DNA of 64,000 nt from Trichoplax adhaerens (lineage: Eukaryota > Placozoa > Uniplacotomia > Trichoplacea > Trichoplacidae), in assembly GCF_000150275.1 (NCBI RefSeq), contig NW_002060947.1:3402980-3466979 (forward strand), given 5' to 3'. The notes under the pieces were generated by a model. It made no database searches. It was not told where the DNA came from and worked only from the letters and a program-made list of their open reading frames with translations. Shown here in pieces: positions 11,381-24,198 of this stretch. Numbering within the stretch: the first letter of the stretch is position 1; each line of letters begins with the position of its first letter. The translations under genes and the position numbers were made by a program.

Positions 11381-14300
11381 CTATTCAGGAGCTACTTTGT
11401 CATACTTGTCATACTTTACCGTTATACGAGTAACTGATACTTTGCGTAAATAGCATAGATTACCTACCACGTGCAGAATTCGGCCATGTCGCTTAATACG
11501 AAATAGAACCACCGCTGATACTAGGATAAGAATTCCACTAAATGCAGGCACCGCATACTCCAAAATATGAAAGATTAGAAATGGTATAGTAAGCTGCTGG
11601 TTATACAGATCGACGTGCTTCTTATCAATCTCAGCACTCTACAAGGACAAAATAGAGTCCATTTGCCGTTAAAATTGGACAGTAAAAGTTTTTTGCAATA
11701 ACGAATGCTAATGATGGTACATATTATGTTAGCTAAACGTTTATACTACCTCGTTCAGGTAAACAATCGGCATTACTACATATTTTACATTTTTCATTCC
11801 CCTAGTATTCAATAGTTATTTGGAAAGTCTGATGTTAGCAAATGCATTTATATGTCATAACTACATAACAACGTAAAACTCTTACTTAAGCGAATTATCA
11901 GGCGAGACGACAGCATTAATTTGTAACCGTTTCCGGGCATGCATGGTAAAGCCTGTAATCTGTTATCACACAAGAAATCACTTTGCTTAACTTAATAAAA
12001 TATGAATACGCTAACGGATAAGTGCTACGTTTTATAATGTCATTTGTAATCAAATAATTGACTAATTACCGGATCAATATCAATCCACGTCGCATGCTCT
12101 TCCAAGTTTGGATGTAGACCTGTTACATTATGTACTAATTGAGGATCGCCATAAAGGAAATGGGGTGATGAAATAGCTACAGGAGCCCCTACAACGTTTT
12201 GAAAATGCAAGCGATAAAATTCATGCACTACTAACACAGAAGATAATACGATATACTTTATCAGTAAACTTTCTATCTATTGAATTATATAATCACTGGA
12301 CTCCACTGATTGAAATAATGATACGCTGGAAGAGAACAATAAATATTTACCTTGTTTGCACGAGGATAAACTTAATAGTCCAGAAGCCAGGCACGGTTCA
12401 CAGAAACCGGCATTGTCTGGATTAGCTGAAGAATTCAAGAAAACTTTACCGGGAATAGTATAACGATACAAATTAATGCCTTTCAGTTTAACATCAGAGT
12501 GGTAAATAGAGTATAAGGATCTGAAAAAGAAAAATTGATCTTAAGTAGGTGACCAGTTGTGATATTATCCAACTAAGGATAAAAAAGTACCGTAATATGT
12601 ATTCTATAGTATAATCACTATAAGAGTAAACACGACAATATTATTAGACTCTAATTTAAGCCTTGTGTTTGCATCTGTGAATAAGTCATTCCTTTTGCAG
12701 CACAAATTGGAAGTCTGAAATGAAACTTGGTTATCAATTACTAATTGTGGGGTATCCTTTACCTGCATACATCGTTATTGAATAAATATAGCATTTCCTT
12801 CCGAGTCAAATGTGGATGAAATTGTACGGCATCTGAAAACGTAGTAATGCAATAGTGATACAGACGTTTCTTACAATTAGATATAATAAGAACGTATTCT
12901 TATGCACGTATATTGAACATCAATAATCTCGAATTATACTGATACTTTTCAATTTATAGTATAAAGTTATATCTATAAATTGCACTGCATCTACTTTCTG
13001 GTTAGGCTTGACATTTCCTTACCAGTTCCATTGATCATATTAGCATATTTGTCTTTCCACCAATGCAAATGACTGTGGAATGTTTTATTGATATATAACA
13101 AAGAATTAGCGACATAAGATTTTATATTAATCACTGTGCTACGTAACTATAGGAACTAACCTTTCCCCATTCCAACGCGCAATCTTTCCTAAATTTTTCG
13201 GATCATCTTTACCAGTGTAAACATCAAATATTCCAGCACTTGAGGCATTTTGTTGCAATCCAAACACTTTCGGAATTTTGACTGGGTTAGGCAACAGTGC
13301 ACTTATATCACGTAAAAAGTCAAAAATATCGTCATCATAGCCCCATATCATCTGTCTAACTGACCGCTTTATAAACAATCCCTCGTTATGCAGGTTTGAA
13401 ACGAAATTGAAAAAGAGTTTCTTAAGATTTTCTGATATATTATCTTTCCTCATAATTTCCAACGTTGTCTATTGTATGGTAAAACATTGTAATAATTAAC
13501 ATTTATCAGGGGCTCGTAAATTAATACCGCAGTTAATACTAAACACCTACTACAACTTACTAATAATGGTACGTTGATAGTTGTAAACGTAAAATTATCG
13601 CTATCAATTGATCGATCTGGTAGAAAAATAAAAATCTTCTTCTCATTGTAAGATGCAGTGCCATTGGTGTAGAAGACAACATCAGTTTTAATACGATGTT
13701 CCCTAGTCAACATGAATGATATCATTAGTAATAGCTTTTCGTATTCAAGTTCGATATATCCTTTCACTAGCAAACGGTGTCACCTTGTCAATAGGGTAAA
13801 TCAATATCGAGAAAAGTAGATATCAATACCGCAAAATAAAATACGCTATTGCTTCAAGATATGATTATCATTGGATGTATTTACAATTTCCGCAGAATTT
13901 TTGGGCAATCGTGTTTAACGAACGAAAGAAGTTGCTTTCAGTTAATAATTTTCTAGTTTTACTAAATGTATAATTATTACATATATGTATCTATGTATTG
14001 TCTGCAGTAACAGAAATCTTAAACTATAGTACATAAGATGACAATAATAGGAAGTCATTTTAACCGCGATTAATTATAATTTTAACGAAGCCACAATTCT
14101 ACAGTGTATGTACAATAAGGTCCAATTCTGATAATAGCCTAGGATTACAACCCACTTAAAGACTATATTCATGGTACCTATAAGTAAATGGACCAATTTG
14201 TTCAACAGCCGGTCGTTGACCTTGCTCAATTTCTAATGGATTCACAATATTGAAAATATAAAATTGCATATAAATTGGTCCGCCAGGATGCAGCCAATTA

Positions 14301-15017
14301 TTATAACCAGTGGTATTCGGTAATAATTCTACCCTCTAAATAAATCAATTATATACGTATAATGAATTAATACAATAAATTTTTAATTTATAGTACGGCA
14401 AAAGTGTGGAGCAGTCATGTTATTGGGTTTATAAATTTAAAGGATTGAATGTCGCTGCTTAAGATTAGATAAAATGAATGTTTATCAGCCTGATTCTAAA
14501 TAAGCAATGAAAATTTTACTCTTAATTAAGAGAAGCATCATCAAAAGTTATAGGCAATGGGGTGAAACATAATTACACGAGTATACTGCGTGCTAAGCAA
14601 TATCCTATAGTAAATTTATTTTGTACGACGGAACTAAGATGGCATAATTAATTTTTAGCTGATATTGGTTAGGTTATATCATAGAATTATACTGAGTTTT
14701 TACGATACTGTAGCAGCAAGATTCATAACTAGTTATCAACCAATACGATTTGGTAATGAAAATTCTTATTCCATTTTTAGAGTCAATTTAACAGCGTCTC
14801 ATCAATAATGTATCAAGCTAATCGAAATCTTAATTCACTATCAAAAGTAGTACGTATACGCCTATTCCATATCTAACTGATCAATATTTCTGATGACCTG
14901 ATCAACTACTCCGCTCAAGAACGTCGTTAGTAGCGGAATACCAACACCACATCCAATCGCTAGCAAAACACCCAAAACCAGCGTAGTGATGGCAACACAA
15001 CCGCAGGTACATGCCAT
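11381..15017 (-). CDS. CD36/scavenger receptor class B family membrane protein
   Basis: Two-pass membrane glycoprotein of the CD36/SCARB1/LIMP-2 family, which binds lipids or lipoproteins through a large extracellular or lumenal domain. Ten exons on the complement: 14878-15017, 14178-14333, 13561-13702, 13161-13468, 13023-13072, 12763-12832, 12351-12520, 12070-12188, 11886-11959, 11381-11636. All are in phase, giving 494 residues. The N-terminal membrane segment is at about 8-30, preceded by Cys 3, 5 and 7. Family motifs: YMQFYIFNIVNPLEI, VEQIGPFTYREHR, MIWGYDDDIFDFL, WNGER, NPDNAGFCEPCLASG, PHFLYGDPQLV and TGLHPNLEEHATWIDIDP. The C-terminal membrane segment is at about 432-456. The tail is short and I see no clear DExxxLL-type lysosomal signal, so plasma membrane is more likely than lysosome, but this is inference. 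Orthology to one vertebrate member cannot be decided here. Exon 2 could also start 2 bp earlier; the chosen acceptor keeps phase with exon 1. Confidence 0.94.
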
Positions 15018-15850
15018 GATATTACCTCAGCAGATTCTTTTAAACAGCTCACAATATCACACCGTTGTGGGATTTTAATCTTGAAAAAGCAAAATATTAA
15101 CCATTTCAGTATTGGCGAACAAACTATTAGCAAAGCGGTAACTCGGATACAGCTAATGAAATGATAAGCGATTATCAACGTCATAAGAACTTATAGGGCT
15201 TTTCCCGACGAGTTGAAATGAATTCTTCATTTCATTTAATTAATCACAACATACAGTATTAATTCCAATTATCAAATTAAAGTGTCGAGTGGATCAACGT
15301 ACTATCACCGTACAGTATAGCTATCCTAACCTTAAGCAATACTTTATTTTACCGCAAAAGGTGTGAAAGTCGTTTTAAGCCAAGCAATGGAACATGTTAA
15401 ACTACATCAAATTCAAGTAAATTCATAATACTCTTTGGCATCAGTTTAAGATAATATTCAATAAATGTTACAATTACTATTCGCTATATGCCGTCACCAA
15501 CCAAAAAATTTAGCAAAAAACGTTAGGTATGTGTTAAATTTTCCACACACTACGGTCTACTTTACATTCTTGTAATTAACAATTTCAAAGCAGCGGAGTC
15601 TAATTTTACCTGTATTGCGCAGTGTTCTGTAGATAATGTTACTATTTATTAATGAAAAGTCAAATAAGAAGCTCCTATACAAGATTATTTCTCCATCTGA
15701 TTATATGTATACGTAACATATATATACTGTGTATTATAAGTATGTTGATAAGCCTCTGTTGCTGCGTTGTTTTCTTTTAGGACGTTCAAATTACTCCACT
15801 AGGCTTGCTTGTCTTATGATTAAGTTTAGTGTAGTTAAATCGATGATCAA

Positions 15851-16060
15851 CAGTACAGTACATTTACTACAGTAGTGTACACTGTACAGTACAGTACTGT
15901 ACTGTACTGTACAGGGTACCTATGTACTGTACACTGTACACTCAGTACAGTGTACAGTACGTTACATGACGTCACTCACGTTATGAGCTTGTGACTTAGT
16001 GTGCAATTGTGCATGCTGTGCACTGTACTGTACTGTAGGTCTGAAACATACTGTACTATA
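15851..16060. repeat. CAGTA/TACTG quasi-palindromic array B1
   Basis: Densest from 15851 to about 15962, with alternating CAGTA and TACTG runs. Weaker copies lie near 16019-16038 and 16048-16058. Confidence 0.85.
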
Positions 16061-16660
16061 GAGGTAAAGAACTTCTTACTGACCTCCATAGTCTGATACA
16101 CGATTGTCACCCCGTAAGTCATGGACAGACAGACTTTCCTATCAGATGGGGGCCGAAAATATCGAAAAATTAATTTGCAGATGTGCCTATATTTCTTAAT
16201 AATTTCTAAACTTTCTACCAACTCGAAAACATTTATGAAAGTACAATACTTGTTTAATTGTCCATAGACCATGAATGCAACAAATATGACATTACTGTAC
16301 AAATAACGTGTAGTGGGCGGTCATTACACCTGTCGATGGTTTTTAGTAGTCTTTGAAACGGGCATACACTTACTAGAAATGACTAATACAGTACGGTGCA
16401 GTGTGCAAATCCGTGTTATTATACTGTATCCACTAATGAATCTACTGTTACACAAACTTGCCATTACATTGCGTTCTAAGTGTAAACAGCGCACGTATAT
16501 AAGCCGCCGTTTTTCAATACAATCAAGAGAGAGTAGGAGCTAGTAGTTTGTTTTAGAATAACTTTAACTACGTATTCAATTTCTTGTCTCCATGCTAATG
16601 GAGATTAGTAAGAACTTTCAATACGGTTGTTAGTATGAACTCTATAGTAGGCAGTAATAT

Positions 16661-16895
16661 GGTACAAGTACGGTGAGGTACTGTACTGTACAGTACAGTG
16701 TACTGTACAGTACACTCCATAGCGTATAATACACTGTAGTACTGTACAATGTACAGTACAGTACTGGACATTAACTGTTGGAAATAGTCGTTGGTTAGTT
16801 GGCGCAAAACTGACTGAGTGGTTGTGGTTAAACTAAAAGCTTGCTTACAGGTGTTCGCGTTACCAAAGTACAGTAGACTGAGCACAGTACTGTGG
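16661..16895. repeat. CAGTA/TACTG quasi-palindromic array B2
   Basis: Dense from 16678 to 16765, with a satellite piece at about 16866-16895. It ends about 110 bp before the septin start codon. Confidence 0.82.
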
Positions 16896-17005
16896 TTACA
16901 TCCGCGGGCCAGCTTAGTCTTACGCTGATCAAAAGATCAAAGACGTTGGCAAGCATTTGATCGATATTTTGGGAGCTCACAAGTTTACTGCTTCGAAAAT
17001 TACAA

Positions 17006-20000
17006 ATGTCTTCTGAAGTTAAACGAGTTTTGGTATGTTATGATTCCCGATGTAGGATATGGAATAATCTAGAATCCACTTCAATTGAATTTATTATTGT
17101 CAGACTTCCAATAAGTCAACTGTATCATGAGTGATACAGTTGAAATGAGTTCGACAAGTGATTAACTTTAGATTGCCATGACTAAAATTGATGCTGTCAA
17201 ACTCCTACTAGCAAATTCAATATAGCGACTCGTAGATACGTATGTAGCCATTTCATCATACTACTGCAATCACGCAATAATGAAATGTAGCCTGCAAAGT
17301 ATTTTACTGTGTACGTAGCGATTAGTGCAACGTACTTCTATAACAAATATGCCGTGTTGAAAGATGATAACTGAACACTGTATTGTACTGCTAGAGAATG
17401 TTACGACTAAGATGGTCAACAATAGTACTGAATGTAGTAATAGCCATTACTTTCGAAGACCTATAAATTACTTTTCATTTTGGATTGTCATTGGATAGAG
17501 ATTTTTCACTCCTTTTGATAATGCTTACAGCGAATTCGAATGGATTATTCTTTACATGTTACAGTATTGCTAATAAACAGTCGACGATTTTTACGGCATA
17601 AATCTTTATGCTTTGCAATCCGTACTAATTCTACAGTAGATAAAATAATAGATGGCTGCAGTACTCCAGAAGAACTTGTTCTATTGCTTATTGTGCGCTT
17701 AAAGTACCAATCATATTTAATTATTCTATCAGTCTCTCATTACTAATCCTTTCCTTAGTATCACAAAGTAGTATCTGTTACATCATCGTAATGAATCCAT
17801 GAAATAAGAACTAGATTACTGTTCTGGGCTATGTAACTTTTTCTACAAAATTGTAATTTGCTGGTCTTTTTCTAACATTTTTGCTGTTGTAATGCTGAAA
17901 TACGCAGTGTAGGTGCTTGTGATTGCGTCAATAATTTGCTGGTATAGTACAGTATATAACTCGTACATTCTGAATTTAGTTAACTGCCCAACTTTAAGTC
18001 AAGCAATGATAAAAGCACTCCTTGCTCTCTAATCTGTATTGATGTTATCGATTTTCTATGTCCTAATGACTTTTAGAGTACCGACTTAGACAGTGAGTGT
18101 ATACTCGAGACCCTGTGCAAAAAGATTTTTGTATAGGATCTCTAGTGTACACTGTCTAAAATATATTGCTACTGACATCATACAGTACAGTAGGTTATGT
18201 CAAGCTTGTCATACTGATAGCGTACACCATGTTGTGTAGTAAAGCGTCTAGACTTACGCCCTCTTTAGTACCACATACGGCAGCAAACGAACTGAAGTTA
18301 ATTAAATTAATAAGAGACCATGCAACATGTCGATACACTGTACGTCGCTGATAGCTCAGTGTCGCTCTTGGACTATTAATACCGACTGCTTTTTATTAGT
18401 TTAAATTCTCGATCAGTTACCTGCTTATATATTATTTAACTCCACAGTGATAGCAGTGCATTAAGAAGGATAATTATAATTGATTTAGTCAACTTTGGCC
18501 TGTATAAATTACGAATCCTAAGAATACTTATCAACTTTAAATATGTATATATCACCGCTCATTGTAGGGTCCAGATCGTCCGCTAAAACCTTCTGGTACT
18601 GTTGGATTTTCTAGCCTTCCAGACCAACTTGTCAACAGATGTACTGAAAATGGTTTCGATTTCAATGTTTTATGTATTGGTAAACAGATAAATTTACAAT
18701 ATTATAAACTATTCTATGAGTATAAATTCGATTACTGTTTATGAACTTATCTAAATTGTACCTGCTTACGATAAAGATATATCACATCACTTTATCCAAA
18801 AATTCACATAGGCGAGACCGGATGTGGAAAGTCAACGTTAATGGATTCCCTTTTCAAGACTGAATTCGAAGGTACTACCAACGTCATACGATATGTTTTA
18901 TTTGATGCGCTGAGGCACATACCTTGTTCATATTAAATTTCGGTGTTGCCGTACGATAAGATATTTTGTAAATTTACAAAAAGTACAACTTTATACGTAT
19001 TACAACCAAAATTGATTTAAACCCTTTATGACTTCAGACATTAAATCTAAAAGGCATTCTAGCACTTCTAAAGTTGGCCTTGACTGCTCCACATATGGTA
19101 AGTATATATATGATGTAACTGTATACGTTTAAGGAAACTGTTCCGACTCAGAAGCTTGCAAATGTGTTCATAAATAAAATTGTTTATTATTAATGTTAGT
19201 GCTAAAAGAAAGTCAAATTTCACTACGTTTGACACTTGTTCATACTGAATCTTTCGGGGATCAAATTAACAAAGGAGAAAGGTAACAACACAATAGAATT
19301 CAATTGTGGTAATTGATTAGTAATAATAGCTACACTTTATGTGTCTTTCTTTGGCTTCTGGTTCCTACCTGATAGCTAATTTCTTAAGCTTTCGATAAAC
19401 TCTTACAAAAATAAAGTGTTAATCAAGTTCAAAATGTGCCGTTACAATAGCTGTGAACAGATATCTAAATATGTTGATGATCAATTTGAGCGCTATCTCC
19501 AAGCTGAAATGGCATCTGGAATCCGTAATTTGCATGGTCTACACGATACTCGTATTCATGCATGCTTATACTTTGTTTCTCCTACTGGTCACTCGTGAGT
19601 TGTATCTTTGTTGCTATTTTTTTCGCTATGTGTACGTTTACAAATGAAAAGTTTATAATATTCTATTGATTCGGCACAGAATTAAGGCACTTGACCTGAA
19701 ATGTATGGAAGCATTGCATCGAAAGGTTTGCTATTCTTATTGACAAGTAGCTAGCACTCTTTATATGTAGTTTATTGATACCTGTAATTAGCTATTGTTA
19801 TAAAGTGCTATTAGGAAAATTTTCGAAATTCTATGTCGTTTTTTTTCTTTAGGTTAATATCATACCACTTATTGCTAAAGCTGACACGATTAGTATTGAT
19901 GAACTGCAAGGGTTTAAGAGTAGGGTAAGAAGTTGAATAAGATATATTTGTGCTCAGCAAATTGCTCGATTGTATAAGCTTATCCTCGAATAGGTATCCT

Positions 20001-21202
20001 AATTTGTGATGCAAGTAACTTAAATCTATATATCACTGGACGATATTTTTAACAGATCATGGGAGAAATAAATGCTAATAATATCGAAATATATCACTTC
20101 CCGGCGGATGATAAAGTCGTCAGTGCCGTTAATAAGGCAAACAATGTACGCACTATTATATTACGCCATAAATATATGAATATATAACACTAATATCATG
20201 TATTCATTCTCTCCTTGCAAGATTCTCAGACTGTAATAAATTTGTACTTTCCCCATTAGGAACGGTTACCATTTGCTATTGTTGGCAGTCGAGAAAAAGT
20301 CAAGGTTGGCAATGAGCATGTTCGTGCCAGACAATATCCGTGGGGAGTAGTACAAGGTACAATAGAGCTATAAGTTGTCATTGAAGTTGAACCTTTATAT
20401 AAACATTTATTACTTCATACAGTGGAAAATGAAAATCATTGTGACTTCACTAGACTGCGAGATATGCTAATTAGGTAACAAAGCTTCTCAATCTATTTTC
20501 TAATGCTACGTCTACTGTACTTTTACTTTCTTACCTATTTAATCAAATTTGATATAGATAGTTAATTCAATATTGATAAACTTCTGTGTTGGTTAAAATG
20601 ATAGGACAAACATGGACGATCTGCGCGAGAAAACACATCATTATTGTTACGAAATGTATCGACGTAGACGTCTTCAAGAGATGGGATACATTGACGTAAG
20701 CAAGTAAGTCTAGCAACGTGTGTTTTTTTATTTCAAAGCCGCTATAAGGATATTTTTCTTGGTTAAATAAAACCGTATACTCGAAGTCGGATTTTGCTAC
20801 TGCTTTATTAAAATAAACCTTGCTTGATTCAGTTTAAGTGACATGAAAGCTAGCTATGAGAAAGAACGAGCTGCTATGATTGAGACCTTTAGACGGAAAG
20901 AGGAAGAGATTCGAGATCATTATATGCAGTTGGTTAAAGAAAAAGATGAAGAACTAAAAAGAAAGGAACAAGATCTTTTAAAAGGTTTCGAAAAGACGAA
21001 GAAGGAGCGTTCTGAAGAGAAAAAGATATTAGACAAACAACGGAAAACCTTAGTAAGAACAGTATTTGTTTGTTATTATAACTGTTTAACTTACCACTGT
21101 AGTAAGCTCAAACAATTGCTTATCTTCTAGGATGAAGAGATTACTGCTTTTAGTAGGAAGCGTCAAGAATGGGAAGCCCAACACGCAGATAGACTAAAGT
21201 AG
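17006..21202 (+). CDS. Septin, SEPT6/8/10/11-group-like
   Basis: GTP-binding cytoskeletal protein that joins hetero-oligomeric septin filaments. Fourteen exons: 17006-17032, 18568-18679, 18812-18871, 19038-19097, 19200-19281, 19451-19594, 19680-19725, 19853-19924, 20056-20145, 20260-20356, 20423-20474, 20605-20703, 20833-21052, 21131-21202. All are in phase, giving 410 residues. P-loop GETGCGKST at 47-55; G4 AKAD at 185-188; septin unique element [18 protein letters not shown] from about 256. The charged C-terminal coiled coil (about 320-400, rich in KEEEIR and KKERSEEKK) matches the SEPT6 group and suits a heterotypic coiled-coil partner. The G3 motif (DxxG) is replaced by HTES at 101-104, more diverged than the vertebrate SEPT6-group form, so GTP hydrolysis is doubtful. 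The 9-residue first exon is short but has a good ATG context and a GTATGT donor, and it fits the phase of exon 2. Intron 1 is 1.5 kb. Confidence 0.94.
17117..17142. repeat. Perfect 11-bp hairpin in septin intron 1
   Basis: The arms CAACTGTATCA (17117-17127) and TGATACAGTTG (17132-17142) are exact complements with a 4-base TGAG loop, 85 bp inside intron 1. It could act as RNA structure or as a dimeric factor site; no function is indicated. Confidence 0.6.
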
Positions 21203-24198
21203 TAGCAATTAAACTTCTCTATATTAAAATCTGGGAAAACCTAACACAAACTTTCTCAAGTAAAGTTATACTGAAAGAACTCAGGTATATGCCGAAATTC
21301 AGGATGTTTTTACGATAGGTTATAAAATGGAAAATGTTACTGTAGACAACTTAAGAAACAAGTAAAAAACTATCAAAGAATTTGGTAATAGGAATAGTGG
21401 TGTCGTTTATAACTTATTCTGTTTGCACAATGTATTGTTGCGACATCATTCCATAAATCGAAATGTTACAAAATTTCTAGAACTGATGAAATTAAAGTGA
21501 AGTGTCCTTGATATGTACCTGTATTTTTGTAGCCGAATATACTACCTACGTATACTGAAAGCAGGAAAATATAAACTACTATAGGAAGTTACAACGCTTT
21601 AACATTAAATTTCAGCTATATAGTAGGTAAAGCTTAGAAAAGTTTATTGCATTGCTCACCACTCACCATGGTCTTGACTACATCGAATGATCTTGAGTTT
21701 TCTGATAAAAGATACTGCTCTCATGAGTGTTGGACCAGCTTGTGACTGCTGTCTACTTATTCTATTTACACAACCTATAACATATATAAGAGCATTAATT
21801 GCATGTTCTTTTTCATACAATTATAATAAACTGAAGAAAACTGTCCTCAGCGAACGGTTTGCCTGTTACCACTGTACGGGTTTGCATGAGATTATCAGGA
21901 ACTGTTCGAGAAAGAAAATCACCCCCTCCATTTTAAGATGTGTCTTTGTACGTTATTTCTAGCCTATCTGCTTTGCGAGTTAATGACGGTTGTTTAGTCA
22001 CTTTACAAAATGACTGATTTAGTGAATTTCTGTTAACTTACTCATATAGTACTATTGCCACTCTGCATGATATTGTAGACTACATATGTACCAGGAACTA
22101 TCGATGTCGAAGTCTGATCATTTATTGCGCAATCATGATTTCCGAAAGAAACAATTAATTCATAGCTGAAATAGCTAACTATCAGCAAACAGAAATAGGA
22201 GTATCCCTAGAGATATTATGTAGTAAATTAAGCGCATACAGGTACTTGATAGTGTACCCTTTAAGAAATAGGGTTTATGGATTTCAGCTACATAAGGAGC
22301 AAAATCGCATACTGTACGCTCGTCTGATGTTAAGTAACTAAAATAATTTCTGAAATTGAATAATTTTAGATTCTTATTTAGGACATTCACTTCGAAGCCT
22401 TGTAAAGCTGCGTAAAAGTTCCTACTAATGATGACGATATTCGCTACGAATTATGTATTCCATATAAAATGTTTAATGATGCCCTACACAACGTTAATGA
22501 TTACATGTAATAGATTTCTATTGATGTGACCCCCTAAAAATATGGAAACTCGTACATGAAGGCTTTCCATCAGGAGTCTTGCGTATACAAAAAAAATCAT
22601 GCTTGTACACAAAGGTAACTAAAATAATTAATAAACCATCAAAATATTTGCTGTTAAGTAGATCATTATCCGAAACGAAAGTATACGAGTATTTAGCGAT
22701 ATATTGAAGTTTAAAGGCAGCATTGTTTACGTATAAATTATAAATTATAATTTTTGGGCAGATGATATTGAAATATGAATAATTTTATTTAGATTTTGAT
22801 TAAACATTTAAAGGCGGCACTGTTTACGCACAGAAAATGACTTTCCAACAAACGATATGCGTATCACTGTTTCTAAATCATGAAATGTTTTTGAACTAAA
22901 AAATTTATGTTGAACTTCCTTTAATAATTGAATTACTCTATCAAAATAGGATTAATATTATTAATAATATGAGCACGATCCAAGCAGCTAGCGCCGCAGT
23001 TTAGGATTTGCTGCATAAGTCTTACAAACTTTATTCCATAACTTCTTTATTGCGTTATTACAGATAGAATTTCATGTTACTGTTAAGGCTTGACAACTAA
23101 TCTAATAAGTAAACGTAACACGTTCCAGGTAAAATTTGGCGAAATTTTTCAATGCTATTTCTTGGATTCTTGTAAACATATATCAGTACAAAATTAAAAG
23201 CATAGAGGTATCTTCGAAGTTACTATCAGTTTAAGAGGAAGGAATGAATAAGTATACTTCATATATAGCATTAAATCATACTTATAAAACACATGTAACA
23301 CAGGTATTCTAGTTTCATTTATAGAAGCGATAGATCATCATTTTAGAAAGCTAATATCAAAACATCAATTAAAAGATGCGTTTGCAACCAACACAACCAA
23401 TTTGTCACAATTTATGCTCAAAATATATTAGGTGCAATTTAATGAATCAGTAACACTTTTATCAAATATTTACTTGTAGCAATAGGATAATTATTGTCAT
23501 TAACTAAATCATAACATATTCTATACATACCAAGACCAACATCAATGGTGATAAATTTTATTTGCATATCGATAGCAATTTATTTATTGCTCAGTGTGCA
23601 GTTATACATTCCTGTAAAATAATTATATAACAGTATGTTATCACGAAAACAAACGTGAACAAAGTAAGAATTTATAAAATGGCACTTTCAACGAAACTAG
23701 ATAAATTTGAAACAATACTTACGTTACTATTGTTGCTCTAGACTTGGAAAGATATAACTAAAGAAATGTTGATAGGTAACTATTAAAATCAATATAGGAT
23801 TGTTGAATATATTTCAATAAATCAATTATTTCATACTTATGACTATGATGTAACAATAGTAACAACAACAGCAACTGATAATTAAATTTAAAGTAAGTAT
23901 TTGAATCTCTTGTCGATATGTTAAATTAATTATATATGGATTGAACTACAGTTGCCATGAGTAACTGATTTAATTCATAATTAAGATTTGGCTGATGTTA
24001 TGATAATATCCTGTTACGTATTTTATACGTTAGGGGATTATGTGACAGAAAGAAAAATAGTTCTAGATAATGGTAAATTGATAAGTTGAAGATTCATCGG
24101 AAGAAATCATTGTAGAACTGCTTCAAGCACAATAATGTTATAATAAGACATATTAGCAGTTGCTAGAAAAATCTTTGGATATCTATTTAGATGTAGCG
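21203..24198. other. Intergenic region between septin and first GPCR
   Basis: About 3 kb with the septin 3' UTR at the left and the GPCR promoter at the right. The open frame 21687-21962 contains a zinc-knuckle-like spacing of Cys and His but lacks other support. No CAGTA/TACTG array is present upstream of this GPCR. Confidence 0.55.

Larger units (their letters stand above)
15018..17005. promoter_or_regulatory. Divergent intergenic region between CD36/SCARB and septin
   Basis: About 2 kb between two divergent start codons, so it should contain both promoters. It carries two CAGTA/TACTG arrays (15851-16060 and 16661-16895) and a palindromic CRE-like octamer TGACGTCA at 15967-15974, right beside the first array. 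The open frames at 15976-16302, 16313-16543 and 16595-16885 have no family resemblance and partly overlap the arrays. Confidence 0.6.
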
